From assembly GCA_022749755.1 (NCBI GenBank), contig CM040440.1, positions 1,883,769 through 1,947,768 of the forward strand: a DNA stretch of 64,000 nucleotides, read 5' to 3'. Origin of the DNA: Azadirachta indica. Lineage: Eukaryota > Streptophyta > Magnoliopsida > Sapindales > Meliaceae. This document shows, piece after piece, positions 35,004 to 45,550 of the stretch. The notes beneath the pieces were generated by a model that made no database searches, was not told the origin of the DNA, and was given only the letters and a program-made list of their open reading frames with translations. The number at the start of each line of letters is the position of its first letter. Position 1 is the first letter of the stretch. A program made the position numbers and the translations under genes.

Positions 35004-36017
35004 CATTAATTAATTGATTATAATTAGCTGCAACATATATATATATATATATATACATATACAAGAGCTTGTACTACCTGTGCTCCATGCATTAATTCTG
35101 TAACCTCCGCCGATCGATGATAATTGATTAATAAATTGTAATATCAATTTGTAACAGAGGTACTTAATTGATCAGCTAGCACAAGCTAGCTACAAATTTA
35201 ATTTAATCCTTGTAATTGTTAGTTGGAGGGAGGAGATGATTTTATTAATATAATATTCATTAATCTGCATATTAATTATTAATTACATTGCTGTGGTCGG
35301 TTTCCTGCAAGTAAGCATGGGATGATCGATATATCCACCAATTCATGTTATAAATATGTACTGTGAGATTCATGAGAATTAATTGTCTGACTCATTAAAT
35401 TAATTTACCTTCAATATATATATGTTGGAGCTGATCATGATATCGAAGTTGATGTTTACATTTTTTTTTTTTTAATTTCATATTACTGATCGATAGAGGA
35501 GAAAATTAAAGAGAAGAACATGCAAGATTATCAGATCACAGCTAGCTAGAATTAATTGCTGTGTGGGTGTTAATTAAATTACAAATTGCATTAAATTTTT
35601 GAAAGAGAAAGCAAGACTTTTCTTGTTATATAATTATCAATTTAATTTAAGTGGGCATGCTGCCCGATATTTACGGTGGTCAGGTGGTGGGTCACTTAAT
35701 TAATTAATTAATTAATTATGTGGTAGACGGAATCGATCAAATATATTTCTTATATTCAAAGAAATATATATTTAACAATAATATTAATTATAAGATAGCT
35801 AGCTAGCTAGCTAGATAGCTGTTTCTAATTCTCAATCAAAAGATCTATTTAATTAACAAAGGGTTAATTAGTAACATCATTCATGATCTTGCCCCTAGCA
35901 ATTTGTTTATATTTGAGAACTGCAAATTCTTTTATTTTTTTTTTTTTTTTTTGACTTTGGACAATTCAAAGCTTGAATTGTTAAATATTACTTTGGGTTA
36001 GGTTATAAGGTAAATCA

Positions 36018-36064
36018 CTGCCTTCAGTGCAGTAACAGAAGCAAAAGTTCCCAATTTATCGGCT
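36018..36064 (+). pseudogene. Secreted-peptide precursor family, copy P2 (exon 1 fragment)
   Basis: Only the exon 1 end is recognisable: AVTEAKVPNLSA, followed by 'catccaagg' as at the donor of other copies. The block with AATTCAAAGCTTGAATT lies about 50 bp upstream (35961-35980). No exon 2 found. Confidence 0.55.
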
Positions 36065-36218
36065 ACATCCAAGGGTGGGTGTGCTTTCTAGTCCAGCAAA
36101 TTAGTGCACATGGTCAATTTTCAAAGTCAACTCACATATGTATGTATTTAGTGTCGGTCTTTTAGGGTAGTGCTCAATTTTTGACTTCATTATATGTCAC
36201 AAATCACAATGTAATATA

Positions 36219-36244
36219 ATTCAAAGCTCTTGAATCTTGACTTA
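36219..36244 (+). promoter_or_regulatory. Conserved upstream block with W-box core, upstream of P3
   Basis: AATTCAAAGCTCTTGAATCT then TGACTT, about 90 bp before the P3 start codon. Shared with the other copies (34439, 35961, 37385, 37947, 38274). Confidence 0.55.
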
Positions 36245-36334
36245 TTAATGCCTTCTCTGTGATTCTATAAGAAGATATATTCATATAAGAATGTGTATAT
36301 TGGTAGTTAAATGATTTTATTTCCGATTAGAAAA

Positions 36335-36724
36335 ATGTCAAGGAGCCATCATACCATTGGTATTGCTGCCATTCTTCTCGCCTTTCTAGTTTTATCAACG
36401 ATTTCATGTCCTTCGCTAACAGTAACAGAGGCAAGAATTCTGAATTTTCAAGCTATCCAAGGTGCATATTTTTATCTTTTAACAAATTTAATTTATCATT
36501 TTATTAATTTCTTAATCTCTGACCAATTGATAATCTTAATTTCCAATTTCTTGATCTTGCATTAAGTAATTTGCATGCACGCTTTGATTGTTAATTTTGA
36601 CTCTTATCTTGATATATTTACAGAAAGTTTACTTCATCAGAAGCGGTTAATCTATCGAACTCTCGGAGAAGCTCCTGCACAGACAAGTACTCCAAAAGCA
36701 GCTTCAAGAGGTCATAATGGTTAA
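36335..36724 (+). CDS. Putative secreted peptide precursor, copy P3 (intact)
   Basis: Two exons, 36335-36461 and 36624-36724, encode 75 aa. Exon 1 is exactly 127 nt, as in P4 and P7. The start MSRSHH follows AAAA as in P4. A hydrophobic leader (GIAAILLAFLVLSTIS) gives a signal peptide, with likely cleavage after TVTEA. RILNFQAIQ closes exon 1. Exon 2 supplies ESLLHQKRLIYRTLGEAP and a short C-terminal candidate peptide (STPKAASRGHNG). The Pro/Ser-rich end closing in GHN recalls the PIP, IDA and CLE peptide families, but no member's motif matches fully, so the family is unassigned. A role as an apoplastic signal is inference from architecture: leader, basic spacer, conserved C-terminus, no Cys in the mature part. 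Confidence 0.65.
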
Positions 36725-37384
36725 ATTACATAATTTACTATCCTTCACTTCAACACACAATTAATTTGTACTTGTCTTGTAACCACCATGACACATTTAT
36801 GTAATTTTAAATTATTTCTTTAATGCTGTAATTCATGATCTATTGTGTCTTTCATATTAATAATAATATTACGATATATGGAGAAACAAAAAAATAAATG
36901 CTGTTAATGTAATATATGTATAAATCTCAATCTATAGCTATTTGACCCATGACTATTCCTTCTAACCAAATAAAGTAAGTAGTAACCCTGTGGAATTGAA
37001 TATTAATTAGCTAGACGGTACATTGAACAGTATAAATGCACATTTGTAAGGAGTTGATTTAAATAATTGACCTCATAGTATAATATATACATCAATTAAA
37101 CTCTTTCATTCCAACATTTAAGGGTTTTTTTTTTTTATGCAATTTTAAATTTTCATTATATTTTTCAGTTTTTTTTAAAATAACCTGTATATTAAAAATT
37201 TAAAAAAAAAAAAAAAAGAATTGAAAATTATAATATAAGAATTACAAAGTTTTCATGAAATAAAAAATGCGGTCGAAGGGCCTTAACAATTAATGGTGAC
37301 AGATGTATAGATGGCTAGTTCAAAGTTTTGAAATGTAAGGGTTACTTTCTTTTCGAGTATTGTCAATATATTTAAATTGTTCTA

Positions 37385-37410
37385 CAATTTAAAGCTTGAA
37401 TTTGGACTTT
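37385..37410 (+). promoter_or_regulatory. Conserved upstream block, upstream of P4
   Basis: CAATTTAAAGCTTGAATTTG then GACTT. This is the same block as at 36219 with TGGACTT in place of TTGACTT. Confidence 0.5.
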
Positions 37411-37556
37411 CTTCCTCTCAACGATTGTATAAACTATGAATTGGTAGTTAAATTTGTATAGCTTGTAATCAAACACAAAATTGATAATTGAATCTGCTTC
37501 TCCATTAATTCCTTTCTTTTTCTTTTTTTTTTTTTTTTTTTTTTGGGTCGAGAAAA

Positions 37557-37683
37557 ATGTCAAGCAAGCATAGGAAAAATAATCCTACCGTCTGCACTTT
37601 GCTTGTAGCCTGTATAGTTTAATCAATATGTTCATGGCCTTTGGTAACAGAAGCAAAAATTTCAAATTTCTCAGCCATCCAAG
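37557..37683 (+). pseudogene. Secreted-peptide precursor family, copy P4 exon 1 (nonsense)
   Basis: 127-nt exon 1 starting MSSKHRKNNPTVCTLLVACI, then V and TAA at 37620-37622. The frame continues with VTEAKISNFSAIQ up to the donor CAAG|GTAAAA. The stop differs from P7, which has TTA-type Leu here. I found no exon 2 downstream. Confidence 0.65.
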
Positions 37684-38273
37684 GTAAAAAATCTTCGCAA
37701 CTTCAATTTCTTAATAAAAATATATATATATATATATATATTTCTTGTAAATTAGCAAATCCTTAATTAATTACGTATGAAATTAAAGCAAACCCACGAA
37801 TTCGAACGAAATTTATACAACTATTTATTTCTAACAAATAGGTTCTTAATGGCTAATGAAAATGTCGTAATTACAATTATAGTATTGAATTTGACCCTCG
37901 CAAAATTAGAGTGTGTATTCAAATGCAATTTCTTTGTTAACTTTGGATAATTCCAATCTTGGATAGTTTATTAGACGTGTCCCTCTTATTTAAGTTTTCA
38001 TAAATAAATGATATATTTTGTCTATTTACAACAAAATAGGAGTATGATTCCCATTGAAATGACAGAATAAACCCTTATGATATTGAATTTTAACCGAGAA
38101 TGTAAGTAAATACTAAAGGGAATTTTAATATTTTAAAAGGAGTTAGAGACCTATTTATTATAAAATCGACAAATTATATCTTTTTGTGTAAATATAATGA
38201 AATAGAGATCCGAAAGTTATGTTATATTCATTTTCAAATATGTGAAGAGCAAGTTCATTTTTGAATAATTAGA

Positions 38274-38299
38274 CAATTCAAATCTTGAATTATTGACTT
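38274..38299 (+). promoter_or_regulatory. Conserved upstream block with W-box core, upstream of P5
   Basis: CAATTCAAATCTTGAATTAT then TGACTT, about 270 bp before the P5 start. Confidence 0.5.
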
Positions 38300-38568
38300 C
38301 TGTGTCTTTTAATAGTCAATAATTCTGTAATACATCATCTCTGTCTATTATGCGTGGAATGATGAACACATAATTAATTAATTAATTAATACTGGGGCAA
38401 TTCAGAATTTGAATGAGTTTCGTTTTATTAATTAATTGTAAAGTGTTACTCTATTCTCTGGGTTCCATATTTGTAAATAAAAGGATTCACAATTGAAGGT
38501 TTCTAATAATAACAAATTATTCTCATTCAATATTTTGGGCATATTTATTTAAATTTATTAAAAAATTA

Positions 38569-38903
38569 ATGTCAAGGTGCCATGGGAGTAGTAATATTAG
38601 TAGTACTGCAAAACTCTATTCTCAGCTTGTTGTCTGTATTCTTTTATCCATGATTAGTAACGGAAGCAAAAATAACCAAATTGCTCAGCTATCCAAGGTG
38701 CAAATCTCCACTTGGTTGTTTTTTTTGTTCTTTTTTGGTTCTTAATTTCATCATTTAATTTGGACATTTCTTTTGGCCGTTAATTAACTAATTAAATCTC
38801 TTTAATTTTATTCATCATAGAAAGTTTAGTCCATCAAAATACGGCAGAAGGTCGTCTAGCACTCCGCCGTAGTCTGCCGGAAGTTCCTAATTCATCGAAA
38901 TAA
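38569..38903 (+). pseudogene. Secreted-peptide precursor family, copy P5 (frameshifted)
   Basis: Exon 1 starts MSRCHGS at 38569 and ends at 38697. It is 129 nt rather than 127, and the VTEAKI signature has shifted frame relative to the leader. Exon 2 (38821-38903) still reads ESLVHQNTAEGRLALRRSLP and then EVPNSSK with a stop. The RRSLPEVP core matches P7's RRTLRDVPEP. Probably inactive. Confidence 0.65.
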
Positions 38904-39039
38904 TCCAATACCAGCTCGGCCACGTACATTTGTAGCTCCGCCAACTGCATTTCCCTCTCAGATCGTGGTACAAAATAAGGTATATATCTTAATAATTATG
39001 CGTTACAGTATGAGAAATTTACCCCAGTTTGTTTCGAGG

Positions 39040-39118
39040 TCGATATATATATATATATATATATGATTTTCAGTAATATATTAACTATAATCTATAATTC
39101 AGCTAGCTTAGCTGCACC

Positions 39119-39150
<32 letters not shown>

Positions 39151-39245
39151 TATGGTCGCCATCTCAAGAAGATCATCAATCGAGGTAAGATGTTTAATTA
39201 TTTTGTTGAAATGTTTTACATATATATATATATATATATATATTA
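39040..39245. repeat. Cluster of (TA)n microsatellites
   Basis: Three separate TA runs near 39043-39063, 39117-39150 and 39222-39242 between P5 and P6. No coding content. Confidence 0.85.
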
Positions 39246-39565
39246 TTTTGTTGAAATGCTCAATTCAAGTGGTAGATTATGTCACTTGTGTCTAGGTTCG
39301 AGTCCGGAGTATATAAAAGATAAAATAAAGAAAGACAAAAAATGGTGAGTGATGTCTTGTTCCATATTTTCAATCGATTTTTTAATTTCTCAAAACTTCA
39401 AAACTGATCAGGGATCCAAATGTTATATAATTTTCCAATTTAGTTAGTTATTCCCCTTTTTCTTTCTTTGGCATCATTATTAACTTTAATTTTTCATCTT
39501 TATTTGTCATGAACTCAGATCGCAATAATACGGGAAATTTAATCCATAAAATTAAAGTATGACAG

Positions 39566-39666
39566 AAAGTTTAATCCGTCAGAGTCTGAATAAAATTCAT
39601 GTACGTACGTCAGATCCCTCCGGCACTGGGTCAAGGACTTCAACAACATTATTGAAGTTCAAGTAG
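39566..39666 (+). pseudogene. Secreted-peptide precursor family, copy P6 (exon 2 only)
   Basis: After an acceptor (gacag) the frame reads ESLIRQSLNKIHVRTSDPSG, then TGSRTSTTLLKFK and TAG. The ESL(I/V/L)RQ start is the family signature. I found no matching exon 1 just upstream, so this is a fragment. Confidence 0.5.
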
Positions 39667-39951
39667 TCACTCAGTTGAACTACAATACAATTAATGTACC
39701 CGCCGATTCTGCAACCCATTTCAGCAATATAAGATTTATCGATTTGTAATTTTGTAATGAAAATTACACAATCATATGTATATATGACTAGTGTGCATGT
39801 TGGATTGGATATACATTGACTTTGACTTTCTTGCTAGTTGCTACCCTATACCCCGAAATTACAAGAAAATAAATAAATGAATTCTGAAGAGACAAGGAAA
39901 GTGTTGAGCTTATTTCCCGGCTGCAACGCCACAGAGTATAATCCTGGAGCC

Positions 39952-39960
39952 CTATAAATA
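39952..39960 (+). promoter_or_regulatory. TATA-box candidate of copy J
   Basis: CTATAAATA lies about 45 bp upstream of the ATG at 40004, matching the placement in copies G and H. Confidence 0.6.
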
Positions 39961-40003
39961 ACACATAGAAGTGGACTCAGTTATCTTGCAGTAAATAATA
40001 AAA

Positions 40004-40261
40004 ATGGCACGAAACTTGGTAATTATGGAGGAAGATTGTGTTGGCAGTTTGTTATTCGGCTTAAGTTTCCAAATACTGTTGGCACTTTCACTCATAACCG
40101 TGATGATTTTTGCTTGTGCGGAAGGAAATAATCCTGGAGAAGAGAAAAAAGACGAGGAACAAAAGAAACGACAAGCGGAGGCGGAGGCAAATGCCCAGGT
40201 GGGTTGTTGCTGCGGAGATGGTGGTGGTGGCTGTGGTGGCTGCGGTGGCTGTGGAGGTTGA
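40004..40261 (+). CDS. Small single-pass membrane protein with Cys/Gly-rich tail, copy J (intact, + strand)
   Basis: Intact 85-aa single-exon member of the family arrayed at 12.5-22 kb, but on the opposite strand and inside the peptide array. It starts MARNLVIMEEDCVG, with a second Met at position 8 as in copy H. The membrane segment LLFGLSFQILLALSLITVMI ends in FACAEG. The linker is GEEKKDEEQKKRQAEAEANA, and the tail VGCCCGDGGGGCGGCGGCGG. It is more diverged than H is from I, and its tail is made of clean GGC repeats. It shows that the plan (anchor, charged linker, CCC, then C-x-x-C) survives divergence. It lies between peptide copies P6 and P7 in the same orientation. Confidence 0.75.
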   Translation: MARNLVIMEEDCVGSLLFGLSFQILLALSLITVMIFACAEGNNPGEEKKDEEQKKRQAEAEANAQVGCCCGDGGGGCGGCGGCGG

Positions 40262-40716
40262 GAGATCCATCATCTTCACACGATATACATAATAAGTTGA
40301 GTTCTCTTCTGCGGTTGTTCGCGATACATTTGTCATGATAAAACAATACTGTTTAGAGTTATATATTGTTTTGTAAAATACGAACATTCGCACCTTAATG
40401 TAAGGTTGTGGAACGGCCCTAGCCAGCTATTATTTCGTAACCAAAGTTGAGAACGCGTGACAAATTAATAAGGAGATTTATGGCTTGTTCAAACTTAATT
40501 TTAAAATGTATGCAGGTTTTTACTTGTGTTTACAGGGTTGGGTATTTTTACTTTGGAATATTTTAATCAGGAATTATTCTGAAAATTAAAACTTGAAGCA
40601 TCCAGGCAATTCGTCATCTCTGGTTTCCATCCTTGTATATATAAATCGATTGAGAGAAAGATGTGTCTAACGAGACATATGCTTCAGTTAATTTTTCATC
40701 ATATGTACGAGGAATA

Positions 40717-41076
40717 ATGTCAAGCTGCAGCCATAGAAGAAATGCCAGAGTCTGTGCTTTGCGTGTTGCCTATTTAGTTTTATCCATGAATTCGTTTCCT
40801 CCGGTAGTAGAAGCAAAAATTGCAAATTTCCCAGCTATCGAAGGTCCAAATTTCTACAACTGGAATATTCCTAAATTATATATGTGCCCAATGTTTGTCC
40901 GATTTTCTTACTTCATTTTGCATCTGTCTTATATTTTTCTTGGACTTTCAATGGCAGAAAGTGTAGTCCATCGGAGCATGAAAGAAAGACAAGTACTCCG
41001 CCGGACTTTGAGGGATGTTCCAGAACCTTTGAACACTCCGAAATCATCTCCATCAAAGAATCAAGACCATGATTGA
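40717..41076 (+). CDS. Putative secreted peptide precursor, copy P7 (intact)
   Basis: Two exons, 40717-40843 (127 nt) and 40958-41076, encode 81 aa. Leader: MSSCSHRRNARVCALRVAYL followed by VLSM. The signature VVEAKIANFPAIE ends exon 1. Exon 2 reads ESVVHRSMKERQVLRRTLRD, then VPEPLNTPKSSPSKNQDHD. The last part (SSPSK...H) is similar in kind to IDA-type ends (SxPSKRHN), though not identical. The intron is 114 nt, a multiple of three, and has no in-frame stop, so retention would give a 119-aa form. Family unassigned. A secreted signal is inferred. Confidence 0.65.
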   Translation: MSSCSHRRNARVCALRVAYLVLSMNSFPPVVEAKIANFPAIEGPNFYNWNIPKLYMCPMFVRFSYFILHLSYIFLGLSMAESVVHRSMKERQVLRRTLRDVPEPLNTPKSSPSKNQDHD

Positions 41077-41902
41077 ATAAGTACTACCACCAATAAAGCT
41101 GAGAATATTACTTAGTTTCAATTGCATAGTACATGTTTCTAGTCCAACAGCTGTCCACCGATTCTGGCAAAGATGTAGTTTTTCAATTTGTAAGTTGCAT
41201 CCGTAAGTGACAAATTTATTTGATTTGTCACAATGGATTTTCTCAATAATGAGATGTACATAAATCTAGAATTGAAATGAATTTGATGATTTCTAAACCA
41301 GGAAAGGCTACTAAAATTCCAAAGGATGATACTACCAACCTAAAGAAAACCACGAAACAACAATTATATCCATTCTTGTGACTACCCACATTGAATCATT
41401 ACTCAATTATTAAATCAATTGGTGTATAATTTGCTAAAAAATTTCAAGGAAGCAGTTATTTGATTTTGTCAACTGGAGCTGATGAATGATATATAAAAAT
41501 GGTGATAACATGTATACCATAAAGGCTTACATCACAAGAAAAATCGTGGGAAGATACTGAATTCTGTCAAAATTATTTATATGCAGTTTATTTCATAATA
41601 TATTCAGGAAAGTTGTTGACCTGTCGACTTCACGGCTGGTATGTTGACCTTCTTCCCTGATTAAATTTTGTTGTTGTTAAGTTATATTATCAACCAGATT
41701 CATCAATCAAATGAAAGAAATTTATGTTTATATCATGTAATTTAAAAAGAATTGAAAAAAGTGCTTGGGTTTGGACGCAGAAGGCTTACAGGACATTTGT
41801 TGCAGTCATGATCGTGGAACAAACTTTTTCGATAAAGGGGAAACTTAGCTCAAACATATGTAAGGAAGTTCTGAGAGATTCTTATTCAGTGCATATTACA
41901 GA

Positions 41903-42157
41903 ATGGGGAAATTCCTTAGGATTGCTGTAATCTGTGCTTTACATGCAGCTTTTCTGCTGATAACTTGTCTGTCGACAGAAGCAAGAATTTCCAATTCTCT
42001 GCTATCCAAGGTATGTACATTCTTTCCCTAGCACGTTTCGTATATATCCTGTTCTAATATCTCCCAATTTTTTGCGACTAATATCTCCCAACTTTTTGCG
42101 ACAGAAAATCTAATCCGTCGGAGCACCAGGGAAGTTCCTGGTCCCGGAAATGTCTAG
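41903..42157 (+). pseudogene. Secreted-peptide precursor family, copy P8 (frameshifted)
   Basis: Exon 1 (41903-42010) starts MGKFLRIAVICALHAAFLLI and reads STEARISN, then loses the F-SAIQ frame by one base. It is 108 nt where the family phase needs one more. Exon 2 (from 42105) in the family frame reads ENLIRRSTREVPGPGNV and TAG. In the literal frame it ends after two codons. Probably inactive, or encoding only a 38-aa leader-like product. Confidence 0.6.
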
Positions 42158-42838
42158 AGTCCCGTAGCTAATCCTGCGGTTGGAAACGATCAGCACTGAG
42201 TCTATACATAGGCCACAGCTATGGAGGAGAATCCGCAGTTTTCTTGCGGCTTAAATTTAAAGAATGTTTAGTTGTTGGTTTCGTTTCGTACTTCAGTTTC
42301 TCCCGGCAAAGCTTTTTAAAAAAATCTAATGCGAAAGAAATAGAATATTCCCCCGCTGTGTCAGGCCTTCTGGGGTAGAACACAGGGTAATAAAAAATCC
42401 AACAGGTAGGACATGTCGTTTGTCACTGTACAATTAAACTAACAGAGACGATGCCGTTTGTAGGCGTACGATGTTTGAAATCTTTTCTAGCTACGAAGAT
42501 GAGCTTTTCATATGGCTTAGACAAGCTTTTACGAAATCCGTACGGTTTCAAATTGTCTCTTGCAACTTAACAGACAAGATGGATATATGATCTAAAGAGG
42601 GCCAGAAAATGGTAGCTTTTATTTGTGCATAAACTAGACCTCTACAGGATAACATTCCAGGTCTCTTCCTCTCTCATTACTTACATTATACTGCCCGGAA
42701 ATATACAGCATATAACAAAAAGACTAGACCTAAGGTAAAGTGTGGAAGCAGGCTTTCGATTCCGACATTTTTGAGAATAACAACAGGAAGAGAACCCCTA
42801 GATGGGGATGATGCAACTGTGAAAGAAGACTGAAAATT

Positions 42839-45550
42839 CTAGATTATGGTTCCACTGGGAATCAAGGCATCCTTGATTACTGTCACAATTCCACTCTTGA
42901 TGAAATATCCATCTGTTTCCCTAGCTGCTTCTTGTACATTGTCACTGTTTAGAATCTGAAATAACAAGAAAGAAAAAATAAAGTTGCTGGTATTTTTTGC
43001 TATCTGAAAACTATTTTAATTTTTCCTAGAAGAGTAACTACTTTGCGCAACTTCAGAAGACAAAATGGATTAGGATGACAGGGAAAATAGAATCCTAACC
43101 TTCACATTGTCCCCAATTCTGGCATTTTTGTCAATTATTGCTCTCTTGATGTGAGAATTCTTGCCAATACCAATTGGAACGCTACCCTTTGCAGCCAAAA
43201 ACCTTCTGTCTGCATCAGTCTGGAGGGAGAAAGAAAATAGTGCAATCATTACAAGAGCAATAAGAATTGAAGTAAAATTTTTAGAAGAATTAAACATCCA
43301 GAATGAGAGTATAATAAAATATAGCCGAACATTGTCTACGGAATCCTACCTCATAATAATCTGCTCCCATCAGCAAAGTATCTTCTATAATTGCACCTTC
43401 TGATATGCAAGATCGAAGCCCAACGACAGAATGTTGAATTTTGCAATTCTGCAGAGAGATAAGAAGCATTAAGAACCGTTAACTCTATGGATTGCCTGAA
43501 ACACATCAAACAAGATAGAATAAAACAACTAAAGTCTGTTTAACATTAAAAAGGTTAGGTGACACAATAATACAATGATCAGAATAAGTCATTGTCAACA
43601 ACAGCATCTTAGGAGGTTCTGGGACCAGAGACCAAAACATTACCTTAATCACACAACCTTCACCAATGACACTGTCAGTGACATCAGCATCAAGCATCTT
43701 AGATGGAGGCAAGTATCGAGGTTGTGTATAGATGGGAGCTGAACGATCATAGAAGCTGCAAAAGAGAGTCCAAAATTATGTAAACAATCATGATTGAGCA
43801 AGTAGCATGACAGTAAATTGATGAATTCAATAATAACTACCTGAAATCCGGTATTGGCTTTTTTGTGATGCCCAGATTCGCATTATAGAAAGCCTCAATT
43901 GTACCAATGTCTTCCCAGTATCCATCATATAAGTATGCTTGCACCTACATAATTGAAAAGTAATTAGCAGACTGAAAACTGAGGAAACAAATAAGGGAGG
44001 AAGCAAATACAAATGTTCGAACTTCAGCAAAACTCAAAAGCATCAGTTCATATTGCAATTTGAATTATTCAGATGTAGTTACTTCTGTATATCTACAATG
44101 CAAGAAGAAATAGGTTCACTCGGAAGGAATTAAGCAGAGATAAGGAAAGAAACAGAGGAAAAACTAAACAAATACTTACTCTCATCCCAATGGAAGTTGC
44201 ACCAGGAATAACTTCACTTCCGAAATCATTAGCACCAGGAAACTTATCCCGGAGCAGATTTAACATCACATCTTTACTGATAACATATATGCCCATACTA
44301 GCAATGTAAGGCATCTCTTTAGCTCTCTCGTCATCAAGACCTAATATGGTAGTATCAACCTGAAACGGAGTATTGCCACAGTATATCAGGTCCATTTCAA
44401 ATGATGAACAAACCAAATTGTTCAAAAGAAAATCAATCATTTTACCTTCATAGCTTTAAGTTGCTCTCCTTTGGGCTTTTCAGAAAATTCAATAATACGT
44501 CCTTCTTCATCAATCTTCATCAAACCAAAGGCAGTAGCCCGTTTTTCATCCATTGGCAGTGCGGCCACTGTGATATCTGCATCAGTTTCTCTGTGTGCCT
44601 GAATAAATCTTTCGTAATCCATTCGGTACAAATGATCCCCAGCAAGAACAAGAAATTCCAAAACATTGTGCTCCTCAAAAAGCCACAAATACTGCCTCAC
44701 CGCATCAGCTGTGCCCTGTTGATCATTGAATACAATTTCTCTAAGAACCATAGCCAAGAAGAGAAGATTGCACAATCTATACATTTCCCGCTAAGAATGC
44801 TTGAAATGCAGCATTCATTAAAGCCTTTGATTATCAAAATCAAGAAACAACGTAAAAGCAATATTACCTGAAACCAGTTGGGATTCTCCGGACTCTGCTG
44901 AGCAGCAAGAACTTCAACAAATCCTTCATTCTTATAACCACCCATGTTGCTAGCATACGCCCTTGACAGATGGCGATTCAGCGAGGCAGAATTAAACTGC
45001 GTGAGCACGTAGATCTTTGAAATGTTACTGTTCAAACAATTGCTCACCGGAATATCAATCAGCCTGTAATTTGCTCCCAATGGAACGGCAGGTTTCGCTC
45101 TCTTCTTCGTCAGCGGGTACAAACGAGTCCCCGCACCACCTCCGAGTATAATTCCCAAAACGCTCTGCCGACAGTCGAAAAATTCAATCAAATTATATGA
45201 GATTCACGAGTAACTTAAATCCAGAAGTTAAAAAATGTCAGCTTTAGAAAAAGTTCCGTCTTTTTTGTAGGAGAGAAACTCACTCGACTGGCTTCAGGAT
45301 CAAGGCAAGTCTGTGAAGTCGGCGAATCCGACACCGCTTTGGGAGACACGATCATCGGACGCCTCCCATTGACTTCCCTCCGCCGAACACCGCTGACAGC
45401 TTTGAAACCAATCTTGTCACCTGAAAGATGAGACGACGAGAAAGCCAGCTGTTTCACTGCAATCCTCCTGCTAAACTCCGACGAACTGGGCGACGCAACC
45501 GTCGAGGATGACGGCAGTTTAAGAGCTCCGATCGACGCCATGCTCGCCAT
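42839..45550 (-). CDS. APS1: ADP-glucose pyrophosphorylase small (catalytic) subunit, plastidial
   Basis: Glucose-1-phosphate adenylyltransferase: ATP + glucose-1-P to ADP-glucose + PPi, the committed step of starch synthesis. It works in plastids as a small/large-subunit tetramer. Nine or so exons, with start ATG 45550 and TAG at 42839. Exon 1 (45284-45550) is a Ser-rich transit peptide ending [10 protein letters not shown]. Its Cys is the residue known in the family to form the redox-sensitive inter-subunit disulfide. Exon 2 (44868-45164) has [40 protein letters not shown] and [15 protein letters not shown]. Later exons carry [44 protein letters not shown], the left-handed helix repeats ([20 protein letters not shown]) and the C-terminus [18 protein letters not shown], with allosteric Lys. 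Intact as far as read. The symbol follows the Arabidopsis small subunit. Confidence 0.93.

Noticed and set aside
34617..42157. Direct assignment of the peptide family to CLE, CEP, IDA or PIP
   Set aside because: The C-termini share only Pro/Ser richness and a terminal His with these families, and none of the defining motifs is complete.
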